A stretch of 64,000 nucleotides of DNA from Epiperipatus broadwayi (lineage: Eukaryota; Onychophora; Udeonychophora; Euonychophora; Peripatidae): contig JAQFVV010000021.1 in NCBI GenBank assembly GCA_028023455.1, positions 8,150,853-8,214,852 on the forward strand. Reading direction: 5' to 3'. The first letter of the stretch is position 1, and every line of letters starts with the position of its first letter. The position numbers were made by a program, and so were the translations under genes. The notes beneath the pieces were generated by a model, which searched no databases, was not told where the DNA came from, and saw only the letters and a list, made by a program, of their open reading frames with translations. Positions 1-10,483 of this stretch are shown here, piece after piece.

Positions 1-1495
1 ACTTATCAAGGAGTTTATCAAGGTAAAGCCTATTTTCTAAATGATAATAATTAGTTCCACAAACTAAGGCATTTTACTCTTTGAGTGGAACTACAGGAAG
101 CATGTTATATCTATGCACTTTACAAATGCATGAAAATCATTTTCTCTCCTCTCACAAACCGTTTCTTTTAGATTTTACTCTGATACCCATTAATCTGTGT
201 AACAATAAACATTAAAATAAAATATATTAAGAATTTTCTGCATAAAGGCATCATAGAATTACATGAAAGTAAAACACATCAATTTTTATAATTTAATTAT
301 TACCTGGAAATTATTACCTGAAGAAATGTCAGAATGATAAACCCTTATAATTATATGTTGAAGTATTTCCATTATCTAGTTGAAAATTTTAATTTTTTCA
401 AAAAAAATTCACACTTTATTTATGCATTTTTAAAAATACATTCTACTGTTATTAATAACACATACATGAGAAAAACATACAAGATTTCAAGTAGTAGTAT
501 TCTCTTTTCTTCCTCAAATGTTGTGACATAGCTATTGGGAGAGGTGATTGAATTATTGACATTTTAGATTTATATGGCTGAATTTAAAACAATCACTCGA
601 ACCAAGTAACTAGATGATTCTTTGACAGAATAAACTATTTGGTTAGAATACCATTTTATGTTCACTCTTTACAAAACTGAATATCGCCAACTCAATTCTC
701 TTGCTAACTAACATTTATCAAGAAGAGGAACAAATATATAACTTTAAATGTTATATTCCTTACTAACTTATATGTTATTTATAACAACTGAATAAAAATA
801 CTTTGACCTTTTTTTTCTAAAATAAGGCCAATATATAATATAAATTTTAATTTTTAGATATTGATTTTGAAGTGTTTTAACATTGGTATAGTTTTTAAAT
901 CAGGGCAAAACGAAACCTCTTAAACACCACAACAAACTTCTTTTGCTTTTTACATAAAAACTGAAGGAAATGATATTTCTCACCAGATTTCTGTTTGGTA
1001 AGTGATGATTATTTGAGTGATTTTCATCATTTTTTTTTATTTCTTGTTAAAAACAAAACTAGATATCCATTTGCTGATCAATGAGTTGGCTATAAATTAA
1101 CTAAATGAAAACACTTCCAAATACTGATCAAATTAACGATTTTTTTTAAAAACTTCATCTATCCTAGTATTAAATCCAAGTTATAGGTATGGCAGAATGT
1201 CATACTATTACCCCATTATGAGCAATAATGTATATATAATTGGTTATTTTTCTCTGAAAATCAATAAGCATTCATAAAAAAGTGTATGCATTAACTATTA
1301 CTGGCAATTTAATTACAGTAAAATACCTTTCAACAGTTTACAGAAAGCTTAAAACATTTTCTTCAATAAAATCTTCTGATGTTTTTATAAATATATATAT
1401 TTAGTAATACTGTGTATATTGCCATTACGGTGGAGTCATAGATTCATAAAATCAATTGCTATACATATCCTTTTATTAAAATATAAAATATATCA
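1..1495. other. AT-rich spacer, no gene seen
   Basis: Very AT-rich sequence with homopolymer runs. The one ATG frame (334-531) is low-complexity F/N/Y/S-rich and has no splice context. I see no repeat family member or RNA gene here. Confidence 0.5.
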
Positions 1496-1496
1496 T

Positions 1497-1652
1497 TATA
1501 ATACTAACCAAAAAAACAAATTTTAATAAAAATTCTCTTATAACCATGGTTTCACCTAAGAAATAGACCATCTTGGGAAGGCCTATTAATAGTTAAAATT
1601 ATAGTCATGAGAGAATTTTAATAAAATTGTGTTTTTTAGTTAGTATTGTAAT
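1497..1652. repeat. Small fold-back element
   Basis: The left arm (about 1499-1545) and right arm (about 1600-1650) are inverted copies: each carries an AATACTAAC start, an A-rich stretch and an AAATTCTCT block. The spacer is about 55 bases. There is no coding capacity. It is best read as a MITE-like inverted repeat; no duplicated target site is clear. Confidence 0.6.
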
Positions 1653-2212
1653 GTTATATGATTATCTTTTATATTTAAAGTTACTAGATTAGCATTACAG
1701 AAATAATATTGTTAAGAGTATTACTATAGTTAATAAAACATATAATGTTTTAAACTGACCAATACATATTGTTGTCATTAATCTTTTTTGAAACCATTTA
1801 TATAACAGTGAATTTTGTTTAATATAAATTTCTAATATGAGTTGGGTAGCTTGGTAGAGACTTTCTACTTTAAGATTCGTAGTCACAATGGCTTGCAGGT
1901 TTTCCTAGATTTCCTTTACTTTGGTATTAGAATGAAAATGACTTCTTTCATTATATAGGCAATGAATGGTTTGCAAGATTTACTTATCATTTTAATTTGT
2001 TTTAAATAGTTTTCCATTTTTTTTGTGAGATGCTGAAACTGTATGCTAGATTTTATTTTGGCAGTGATTTAAACCTATTACAAAATATGTAATTTCTATC
2101 AGTTTTCTTTATAAAAAGGATCACCTTTCACTATTAAAAGATATCCAGGCACTGTAAAGGAAACATTGAGTCTTTATTAATGGGTATTTATCTTTTGAAT
2201 CAGCTATTCTGC
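1653..2212. other. AT-rich spacer
   Basis: Nothing recognised. A minus-strand ATG frame (1695-1886) is a chance opening in AT-rich DNA. Confidence 0.4.
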
Positions 2213-2455
2213 TATTACACTATTTATATCATTTATGTTCTTTATTATTTTTTGCAATGATTTTTTACAACCCACTATTGATGGTTTCGATTGCTCCAGC
2301 AATCTTCTTCAGAACTTCTACTTATATTTCCAAATTCTTGAAGAAGATTGTTGGGACAAGTGAAACTGTCAATAGTAGGTAGTAAAAAAAGCATTGTAAA
2401 AAGTAATAAAGAACATAGATGATATTAATATTATATGGATTTGGCAATTGTATTC
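2213..2455. repeat. Fold-back element, family 2, copy 1
   Basis: Two long inverted arms meet near 2335. Both carry a GTTCTTTATTA block, an ACAATGC-type block and an inner hairpin module. Read outward from the centre, each arm gives CTGAAGA (TTGAAGA in the right arm), a stem-loop (GATTGC/GCAATC on the left) and GAAAC. Related copies lie at 18270-18497 and 23625-23860. The outermost part (TTTGGCAATTG near 2438) matches the left flank of the other two copies, so the element reaches at least there. Non-coding. Confidence 0.65.
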
Positions 2456-3813
2456 AGTCATTTATAGTTAAAATCTGCAAAGCGCATGTGCAACAGCTTA
2501 ATGCTGTTTAGCTATTACAATTTATAAAACTTTGCGCTATATAAAATAATTGATTTATTTAAATATTAGGTATTAAAAATGCAGGACTAATTTTTTTATT
2601 TAAAAAAAAAAAAGTTTTGTTGCTTAGAACACCATAAAATGTTTGAACATTGGAAATAACAGATTGAGGCACGCTACATAGTTCTTCACCTTTAATATTT
2701 GACATTCATTACTGTCTCAAACCATTTAGAAGTAACTTTTTTTTCATGTAAATGGTAGAGTAATAGATGTACTTAATATTGATGCATTATTATCCTTTCT
2801 GCCACTTCTTTTCCAACTTCAAGTGCTCTTTTCTGCACTTATAACTTACATTGTAAAATTTTAGCTTGACATATAAACAAATATCACATAATAAGACTCT
2901 GATTGTTTCTTGTAAAGAAATTGTATATAATACATCTTAACTTTTTATACCTAATCACAACAGTACATAAAATTGTTCAGATATAAGCATCAGGTTAATC
3001 TAAATTGAATATTTTATATTCCATTACTCAATTTGAAATCAATTCTTTCCTATTTATCACTAAATTATTCTGTACAGAAAAAAGATTCAGTGATTCATTA
3101 CTCAGGAAAATGAATGATGTATATGCAGCGATAAGGCAGAATTTTAATTTAGAGGCCTTTTGCTCCAAAGTAAATCACTCTTGCACTGAACTAATACAAA
3201 TTGAGTACTTTTTGTAATGACAAATTATGAATGCAAGTAGTAAACCACATGCTGAAGAATGATCAAAATATTTGTTTAATAAAATGTAAATTTATGTAAT
3301 AAAATCAATAAATAATAATGGGGATGGTTTATTGGAAGACTGCATGGTGTTTGAATACCTAACTATAAAGTTAAGCAGAGGAGTTTCATTTAACTGATGT
3401 AATTACTCTTTTTTTATTTAGCTGAGAACTGATTTAAAAACATTTAAACAAGATAGGTAAAATTCCTATGCCCTTTGGGAAGTCATTGAATAAAATGTTA
3501 ATTACTGCTAATTGTACCGAATCGTTTAAAGTTTTCTATTAAAAAAACAATTTGTTCTATAAAAGTTTTCACACATTTAAAAAAAAATCTAAGACTTTTA
3601 GAAAAAAGCTGTTTTTACACTGTATTCTAAATAATAATAATCAAATGGTTTATTTCTTAAAAATTCATAAGTTCAATTATTGAAAATGTATCAATCCCGA
3701 GTGCTAGAATCAGCTATTAGACCATTGCATCAAATAATATATAGTAGATTATATTCTGAAGTCATCTAAAAACTTTTTTCAGAATGGATTTAGATAGGAG
3801 ATGCATAACTATT
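2456..3813. other. AT-rich spacer with one unexplained short frame
   Basis: No repeat family member was found. The plus frame at 3005-3217 has a less biased composition than its neighbours (its second half carries D, R, E and C residues) but there is no supporting splice pattern or recognised motif, so it is not called as a gene. Confidence 0.35.
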
Positions 3814-4198
3814 GGTATATTTACTAAGGCTGTAAATCTTAAGAATATGCACAAGAAAATGTGAAGGTAGGGACCTCTACAGGTCTTAACCACAAACTTA
3901 AGCTTTGGAAGAAAATAGGGGGATCCAAGGGAACCCTTCTTTACTTCAACCTAATTTCTATATAAATAGGTGAAGCTGATGTGGTTAGATCTGAGAGCAT
4001 GAAGATATTCAATACTTCACTGATTATAAGTCCACAATTCCTATTACACATTAGTACTCACGAAATCTTTCAATTTACAGTGAGTCAATGGAAAGATCTT
4101 ATGGTTAGAAATCTATTACAATAGAGATCCTTACCTTCACATTTTCATGGGAATGTTCTTAAGGTTTACAGCCTTAGTAAATATTACTCATGTAATCA
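3814..4198. repeat. Fold-back element with 70-base arms
   Basis: The left arm (about 3814-3885) and right arm (about 4118-4198) are inverted copies sharing TTTACTAAGGCTGTAAA, a GAA(T/C)AT block and AAAATGTGAAGGTA. The about 230-base centre is unlike the other families here. Non-coding and MITE-like. Confidence 0.65.
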
Positions 4199-4612
4199 AT
4201 GTGTGTTTAAATAAATTTATAATTATAACTATTGGTATAATGTTTGTTAAATTTATCTTTTAAATCTGTTATTTAAGTTATAAACTCTGTTTGTTGATTA
4301 GTTTGGAAACACTTTTCTTTAAGTTAGAATAAAATTTTAAATCAAGAATTAATATATTTATATTCAAAATAATTTGTTTAAGTTTGGTAAATTTCTTATA
4401 AATGACAGGCAAATTAACATGATAGTAAACTTTTATATTTTAGGTATATTTTCTAGTTTCATAAATGCAAAAGAGTTGACAGATAAAATTTTAAATATTT
4501 CAATATCAAATTTCAAGTAGGGTCATATCACTTTAATAAGTTAATAGGTGAGTATATATATATATTATTTAAATGTATATTGTTTATACTAAATCTAATG
4601 TAATTATAAGGC

Positions 4613-4852
4613 ACCTGAACTCAGATTTTCAAATTCCTTACAGCTATCCAATTCATCTTATACAAGTAATACACATGACCACACACTTACACATATGTGT
4701 GTGTGTGAGGGGAAGATGTTGATCTGGACCAACTGATGAGTGCTGGTTTATCACGATATATATCTTTTGTGAATGTATGCAATCATGTATATTAATTGTA
4801 TAAGATGAATTGGATAGCTGTGGGAAGTTTGAAAGTCTTGAGTTCAAGTCTA
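4613..4852 (+). repeat. Hammerhead-like repeat inside 50-base inverted arms, copy 1
   Basis: The outer arms (about 4613-4662 and 4797-4852) are inverted copies sharing CAGCTATCCAATTCATCTTA. The centre holds a TG microsatellite and then ACCAA-CTGATGA at 4728-4739, a short hairpin and GATA at 4754-4757, which is the same module as at 52728-52772 but with a decayed core (GATA instead of GAAA) and a broken closing stem. The right arm ends in a B-box-like GAGTTCAAGTC. It is probably a SINE-like or fold-back repeat that once carried a self-cleaving RNA motif. Confidence 0.5.
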
Positions 4853-5010
4853 TTAAAGATTTTTTACTTTAAAATGTTATCTCAACTATGGTTAAAATTG
4901 AAATATAACTGAATCTTGATAATAAAAGTTTTCTTTTTTAAGAAGTATATGATATTTTTTATATTGACTGTAAAAATTGATTTTTTAAAAAAAATGTTTT
5001 TCAAATAAAC

Positions 5011-5158
5011 AAAGAGACCACATGTGAGATGGATGGATGAAATAAGAAAGTGTGCAGGGGTGATGTGGAGAAAAGAAGCTAAAGATCGGAGAAGATGGAT
5101 TGAATTTGGAGAGACCTTCATCCTGCAGTGGATTGATAATGGTTGATGATGATGGTGG
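5011..5158 (+). mobile_element. RTE-type element, 3' tail fragment
   Basis: About 148 bases closely match the last coding bases and tail of the RTE element at 6916-10225 (reference part about 10072-10220). They include the codons for the RPHVRWMDEIRK region, the CTGCAGTGGATTGATAATGG block and the TGATGATGATG tail. 5' truncation and a simple TGA-repeat tail are usual for RTE insertions. Similarity is high, so the insertion is younger than the copies at 15.1, 19.4 and 20.5 kb. Confidence 0.85.
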
Positions 5159-6250
5159 TTGTAAATGATTTTTATTCAATATGACTTTACTATCAAATGT
5201 TAAGCGAATGATCATATTTTCTGTGAAGCATGCAAAAGATAATATATATAAAGGTTACAATAAAAAGTATTTTAGTCATAATATAAATTTGACAAAAACA
5301 CATCTTTGATTGGATTTTGATTCGAAAAGTTGATTTTTTAGAAATGCGTTTGAAATATATAAATATATTTTGTATTCAATCTTTATGTAAAACACATGAT
5401 TTTAATTTCAAATATTAAGAAGACTGAAACAATTGTAAAAAATGTAAGAATGCTAAAAAAATAAAAATAATAGATATAAAAAATATTTATCATGAATGCT
5501 TTTATTTATTATATGAACTAAAAACCACGAAAGCAATTGTTCCTTCAACTGCAATTGATGTTTTTATATTTAACTTGAAATAAATGCATGAGTTAAGGGG
5601 AGGGGGTCAGAAAGAAATTAAATCAATTCCTACTTTTTATAACAAGAGTTTGATTTAATTAATTCCTGGACTCCCCCCCCCCCCACATCGTTTATTTTAA
5701 GCTAAATATTAAACCCCCTATTGTGGCTAAAGAAGCGATTATTTTCTTGGTTTTTAGTTTCCATAGTAAATAAAAGTGTTTATTATAAACTTTTTTTACA
5801 TTTATTATGTAGAGATGTTGTAGGAAAAACAAAATAATTTATTGATCATTAATTTAACTTTGAATTATTTTTAATTTTGATAAATTTTAAGAGTGCCAAG
5901 TTTTGCTTTTGTGCTAAATTTTTGTAATTGGTTCTGAGACAATAATGCTTTGAATAGTTAGGCCAGCTATGATTCGATTATGCATTTTAAGACGTTGTTA
6001 TAAATTTCTGTATGATATTTAGAGACATTTCATAAAACAGTCCAGGAAAAATTCAAACTTGATATAATCTACTGATTTTATTATAGATTTGGGTTACAAG
6101 AACGCCTGGGAAAGAAAAATTGTCATTATATTCTAATGATTCTTATCCTAAGTTACAAATATCTTTCATTGACATTTATGATTATACCTTTTCAAAATGT
6201 ATTTCTTCTAACCACTACATCTGCAGACATTCAAAAAAAATTTATAAAAA
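5159..6250. other. AT-rich spacer with a G-run/C-run inverted repeat
   Basis: Mostly featureless. At 5593-5678 a short inverted repeat pairs a GGGGAGGGGG-containing arm with a C13-containing arm; both arms also share ATTAAATCAA. No coding sequence was seen. Confidence 0.45.
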
Positions 6251-6254
6251 TATT

Positions 6255-6515
6255 ATGACCAATTGCATTTCAATGTTCTCTTCATGATGGTTTGTTAAAA
6301 TCATTTCACAGTTTCAACTATTTGACAGTCTTCTTCAAGCTATAAATACAATTGCATTACATCTTTTACATAAATGTATAATAATTCTATCTTGATACAT
6401 TTGCTCTTTCTATGCTCTCTTCATGATGTTTTGTTAAACTCAATCATCTTAGAGTTTCAACTGTTCAGAAGTCTTCTTCAGAGTTGTAAATATGGTTGCA
6501 TTAAATACAATTTAT
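6255..6515. repeat. Tandem pair of fold-back family 3 units
   Basis: Two similar units (about 6262-6360 and 6405-6510) share the TCTTCATGATG, GTTTCAACT and TCTTCTTCA blocks. On the minus strand each gives (C/T)TGAAGAAGAC, a short hairpin and GAAAC, which is the loose form of the module seen in families 1 and 2. Non-coding; the ATG frame over it is a chance opening. Confidence 0.5.
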
Positions 6516-6529
6516 CTATTACTTTGAAC

Positions 6530-6713
6530 ATTTTTTTTAGCAAAAACCTTTTATTGTACCAATATGCATACACAATCATATGGTTCAACTGTCCTGCAAT
6601 CTTCTTCAGAGCCAATCTTACTTTAATTTTTTAAAAGTAAAGCAAGGACAATCAAAACATAAGATTGTGTATGCATATATGTACAATAAAAGGTTTTTGT
6701 TAAAAAGTGTTCC
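6530..6713. repeat. Fold-back element with 50-base arms
   Basis: The left arm (6530-6580) and right arm (6663-6713) are inverted copies: each carries the AAAACCTTTTATTGTAC block and the ATATGCATACACAATC block. The centre includes another CTTCTTCAGAG. It is adjacent to the family 3 units and may be part of one compound insertion. Confidence 0.65.
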
Positions 6714-6839
6714 AATTAGTGGATAAATTGCATTTATATAAGATATTGCAGCAAAATAAAGGAAATGGTGAATTTAGTAATATTTCTGATAGCTGCATTA
6801 TATTACGGTTTACATAAACATATAATAACCTTAAATTGG

Positions 6840-6845
<6 letters not shown>

Positions 6846-6914
<69 letters not shown>
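6846..6914. repeat. AT dinucleotide microsatellite
   Basis: About 70 bases of nearly pure AT repeat, interrupted once by TTATAGGT. It directly borders the 5' end of the RTE element, so it may have been the insertion site. Confidence 0.9.
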
Positions 6915-6915
<1 letters not shown>

Positions 6916-6918
<3 letters not shown>

Positions 6919-9900
6919 GCATTGGCTGCAGAAAGGAGTTTGCTATTAACTGAAAGGAGACCCTTTGATTCCTCTTGGAGGCCTTAAAGGAACCGAGCAG
7001 GGCAAATTCCTAATGTCCACTCCATACGTTCTTGTCATTGCAGCTGTTATTACTATGTGATTATTCATATAGTATACGAACATGGATGGGCTGCTCACCA
7101 ACACACATTAGCCAGCGTGGTGAGTTTATTGGCTTTTTACCTCTGAGTTTAAGATCAAGAAACACCATGGTCTTTCTTCTCAGTGCCTGATAAGGCAGAA
7201 TGAATGTTTGTGTAAATGATAAATATTTTTCCCATACATATATACAATTATGACAGACAAAAATAAAGCATGGCCCTTATTCCCAGGAGGCTGTAAAGTC
7301 ACCAACCAAGGCAGCGGTTGGTGGCCGAAGGCGGAGGGTGCTAAGAATCCCCTGATTGCAGACCCAGGCTGCCATTTGATGACGACTTTTTATTTAGGTA
7401 CTTACAACTGCAGATCACTTTCAAGTGAAGGAAGATTGCAAGAATTAGAAGAAGAACTGTCTTATATTAAATGGGACATTATTGGACTTTGTGAAGTTAG
7501 AAGAAAAGAAGAAGAAACAATTGATTTAAAAAGTGGACATATACTCTATTATAAAGGCACACATATTGGAAATACAAGTGGAGTAGGATTCATTATAAAT
7601 AAAAAGTGGAAGAACAATATTGTGGAGATTGATGGTGTATCGGACAGAGTGGCAAGATTAGTTATACAACTTAATAGCAGATACCAAATGCAGATAATTC
7701 AGGTTTATGCCCCAACAAGTTCTCATAGTGATGAAGTAGTAGAAGATTTTTATATGGATGTACAAAAGGCTTTTGATCAGAGTAAACAACATTTTAAAAT
7801 TGTTATGGGAGACTTTAATGCTAGAATTGGTAAACAAATGAAAGATGAAATTGCTGTAGGTAATTTTGGTTATGGTAATAGAAATGAGAGAGGACATAGA
7901 CTTGTGGAGTTTGCAGAAAAAGAAAAACTTTATATTATGAATTCATTTTTTGAGAAAAATGTTAAAAGGAAATGGACATGGAAGCATCCAAATGAAGGTA
8001 CAGCAGAATTGGATTATATTTTGACTAACAGAAAATACATATTTCAAGATTGTAATGTTCTTAATAAATTTAACACAGGAAGTGATCATCGATTAGTAAG
8101 GTGTAAGTTACGTGTTAATGTAAAACTAGAGAGACAAAAATTATTAAGAAAAACAATATTTACAGTTGATATTCCTAATCTTCAGAAACATTCTAATGAA
8201 TTTAAATTAGAACTTACAAATAGGTTTCAAGTGTTAGGAGATTTTGAACATGATTCAGATTTGAATGAAATTAATATGAAAATAACTGATACACTTTTAA
8301 AAACTGCAACAAACATAGCTGGTAGAAAAAAGCAGCAATTGACTAATAAAATTTCTGCTGAGACTAGAGAATTTATGAAGAAAAGAAGGAATATGAAGAT
8401 ATACAAAAATGATGTATTAAAAAGAATTGAATATCTCGAATTTTGTAAAATGGTACGGAAAAGAGTTGAAAATGATATAAGAAAGTATAACTGTGAAATA
8501 GCAAGGAAAGCTGTAGAAGAAAATAAAAGTCTCAAAAATGTTAAACAACATTTTGGTATTGGTAGGAAATTTATATCTGCAATAAGAAAAAAAGATGGAA
8601 TTATTACTAAAAAGAGAGATGACATCATGAAATTGGTAGAAGATTTTTATCAAGAATTATATAGTAATAAAGAACAAGTACCTCCTATATCTATTACATC
8701 TTCCGAATTGCCCAGAATTTTAAATGAAGAAGTGAGACATGCAATTAAGTGTATGAAGAAAGGAAAGGCTCCAGGAAATGATGGAATTATAATTGATATA
8801 TTAAAAGAAGCAGGTGAAGAAATAGAAACAATTTTAGCAAAGTTATATACCAAATGTCTAAATGATAAAGATGTACCAGAAGATTGGAAGAATGCAGTAA
8901 TAATATTAATATTTAAAAAAGGTGATAAAGAAGATATTAGAAATTACAGACCTATCAGCCTTTTATCAGTTTTATATAAAATTTTTACCAAGATAATTAC
9001 AACTCGTCTACAGAGAACTTTGGATTTCCACCAACCAAGAGAACAAGCTGGATTTAAAAGTGGTTTTAGTACAATAGATCATATCCAGGTATTGAGAGAA
9101 GTCATAGAAAGGACAAATGAATATGAGTTGTCATTATGTTTTGGATTTGTAGATTATGAAAAGGCATTCGATTCTATACACATTTCTTCAGTGATTAAAG
9201 CATTGGATCATCAAGGTATAGATCCAGGATATTGTCATATTTTAAAGAATATTTATAAAAATGCAACAGCAACAATTAGATTACATAATGATACTGGAAA
9301 AATCAACATTGAGAAAGGTGTAAGACAAGGTGACTCCATATCTCCAAAACTCTTTACAGCAGTGCTGCAAGAAGTATTTTGTGGATTAAAATGGGAAACT
9401 AAAGGAGTGAAAGTAAATGGAGAGTATTTAAGTCATTTAGATTTTGCAGATGATGTAGTTGTTTTTGCAAATAATGCTTCAGAGCTGCAGGAAATGTTGC
9501 AGGAGTTATCAGATGAAAGTAGAAAAGTAGGACTAAAGATAAATGTTAAAAAGACTAAAGTAATGTTTAATCGATTTGCTCAAAATATGAAAATAAAGAT
9601 TGATTATGAAGAATTAGAAGAAGTTAACAGTTACAAATACCTTGGTCAGATTATTAATACAGATGGAAACATAATGGAGGAAATTAATCATAGAATTAAA
9701 CTTGGTTGGAGTGCTTTTGGTAGAAATAACTTGATACTAAAAGGAAATATGCCTATGTGTTTGAAAAGGATGGTTTTTAACAAATGTGTTTTACCAGTTC
9801 TTACTTATGGATCTGAGACTTGGACACTTAATAGAAGAGCAATACAGAGACTTCAGACCACTCAAAGGAGTATGGAGAGATGTATGTTGGGAGTAACAAG

Positions 9901-10225
9901 AAGAGATCGAAAATGCAATGTATGGGTAAGACAACAAACAGGTGTTACTGACCTTATTGAAAAAATTAAAAGATTGAAATGGAGTTGGGCTGGACATATT
10001 GCTAGAAGAGATGATAATAGATGGACAATTGAAATTTTAAACTGGATTCCAAGAGATTGTAAAAGACCCAGAAAGAGACCACATGTGAGATGGATGGATG
10101 AAATAAGAAAATGTGCAGGGGTGTTGTGGAGAAGAGAAGCTAATGATCGGAGAAGATGGATTAAACTTGGAGAGACCTTCATCCTGCAGTGGATTGATAA
10201 TGGTTGATGATGATGATGATTATTA
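6916..10225 (+). mobile_element. RTE-type non-LTR retrotransposon, apparently full-length coding
   Basis: The element starts just after an AT microsatellite with a relatively GC-rich leader of about 330 bases. It contains one long frame encoding endonuclease and reverse transcriptase, and ends with a very short 3' region and a TGATGATGATGAT tail. The single ORF, absent poly(A) tail and simple-repeat tail fit the RTE/BovB-like group. Clear target-site duplications are not visible because both flanks are repetitive. Four truncated relatives in the window (5.0, 15.1, 19.4 and 20.5 kb) show the family has been active here repeatedly. Exact 5' and 3' limits are estimates. Confidence 0.85.
7250..10207 (+). 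CDS. Endonuclease/reverse transcriptase polyprotein of an RTE-type element
   Basis: A 985-residue protein for target-primed reverse transcription: it nicks host DNA and copies its own mRNA into the nick. The apurinic-type endonuclease spans about residues 48-290: GTYNCRSL (50-57), CEVRR (81-85), VYAPTS (152-157), GDFNARIG (187-194) and the terminal SDHRLVR (278-284). The reverse transcriptase spans about 490-790: GKAPGNDGI, NYRPISLLS, QAGFKSGF, FVDYEKAFDS (motif A), GVRQGDSISPKLF (motif B) and FADD (732-735, catalytic pair). A conserved thumb/tail follows, with TYGSETWTLNRR and a basic RPRKRPHVRWMDEIRK segment near the end. No internal stop or frameshift is seen, and length is typical for RTE. 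The first ATG was used; the conserved domain begins near Met44, so a shorter start is possible. Potentially active. Confidence 0.92.
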   Translation: MTDKNKAWPLFPGGCKVTNQGSGWWPKAEGAKNPLIADPGCHLMTTFYLGTYNCRSLSSEGRLQELEEELSYIKWDIIGLCEVRRKEEETIDLKSGHILYYKGTHIGNTSGVGFIINKKWKNNIVEIDGVSDRVARLVIQLNSRYQMQIIQVYAPTSSHSDEVVEDFYMDVQKAFDQSKQHFKIVMGDFNARIGKQMKDEIAVGNFGYGNRNERGHRLVEFAEKEKLYIMNSFFEKNVKRKWTWKHPNEGTAELDYILTNRKYIFQDCNVLNKFNTGSDHRLVRCKLRVNVKLERQKLLRKTIFTVDIPNLQKHSNEFKLELTNRFQVLGDFEHDSDLNEINMKITDTLLKTATNIAGRKKQQLTNKISAETREFMKKRRNMKIYKNDVLKRIEYLEFCKMVRKRVENDIRKYNCEIARKAVEENKSLKNVKQHFGIGRKFISAIRKKDGIITKKRDDIMKLVEDFYQELYSNKEQVPPISITSSELPRILNEEVRHAIKCMKKGKAPGNDGIIIDILKEAGEEIETILAKLYTKCLNDKDVPEDWKNAVIILIFKKGDKEDIRNYRPISLLSVLYKIFTKIITTRLQRTLDFHQPREQAGFKSGFSTIDHIQVLREVIERTNEYELSLCFGFVDYEKAFDSIHISSVIKALDHQGIDPGYCHILKNIYKNATATIRLHNDTGKINIEKGVRQGDSISPKLFTAVLQEVFCGLKWETKGVKVNGEYLSHLDFADDVVVFANNASELQEMLQELSDESRKVGLKINVKKTKVMFNRFAQNMKIKIDYEELEEVNSYKYLGQIINTDGNIMEEINHRIKLGWSAFGRNNLILKGNMPMCLKRMVFNKCVLPVLTYGSETWTLNRRAIQRLQTTQRSMERCMLGVTRRDRKCNVWVRQQTGVTDLIEKIKRLKWSWAGHIARRDDNRWTIEILNWIPRDCKRPRKRPHVRWMDEIRKCAGVLWRREANDRRRWIKLGETFILQWIDNG

Positions 10226-10483
10226 TTCTGCATTATAGTGACATGTTTATTTCATGTTTAAAGAGGTTTATTTAAACTTCATTGTAACAATATTTCATAC
10301 TCTGTAGTCAAGTTGCAATCTTTAAGTGTCCATATATATTCAATGGACCATTAGTAAGAATGGATTTCCATTCTTGCAATTAAAAGGTGTGAAGGTTGTC
10401 TTGACAGCAGTTAGAAATATTGGTTGCTATATTTACTGTGAATGTTTAGGTGGTTACTGGTTGGAAACTAATTATATATATAT
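10226..10483. other. Spacer between RTE element and LTR-like repeat
   Basis: About 260 bases of AT-rich sequence with no recognised feature; it ends in a short AT run that abuts the next repeat. Confidence 0.4.

Noticed and set aside
334-531. 65-codon plus-strand frame near the window start
   Set aside because: Composition follows the AT-rich DNA (F, N, Y, S, K), there is no motif, and no splice or promoter context.
3005-3217. 70-codon frame with a fairly normal second half
   Set aside because: No clear acceptor/donor pair, no recognised motif and no second exon in phase; kept only as a note in the spacer entry.
8227-8628. 133-codon minus-strand frame within the RTE element
   Set aside because: Antisense shadow of the reverse transcriptase gene; hydrophobic composition is the usual result of reading A-rich coding DNA backwards.
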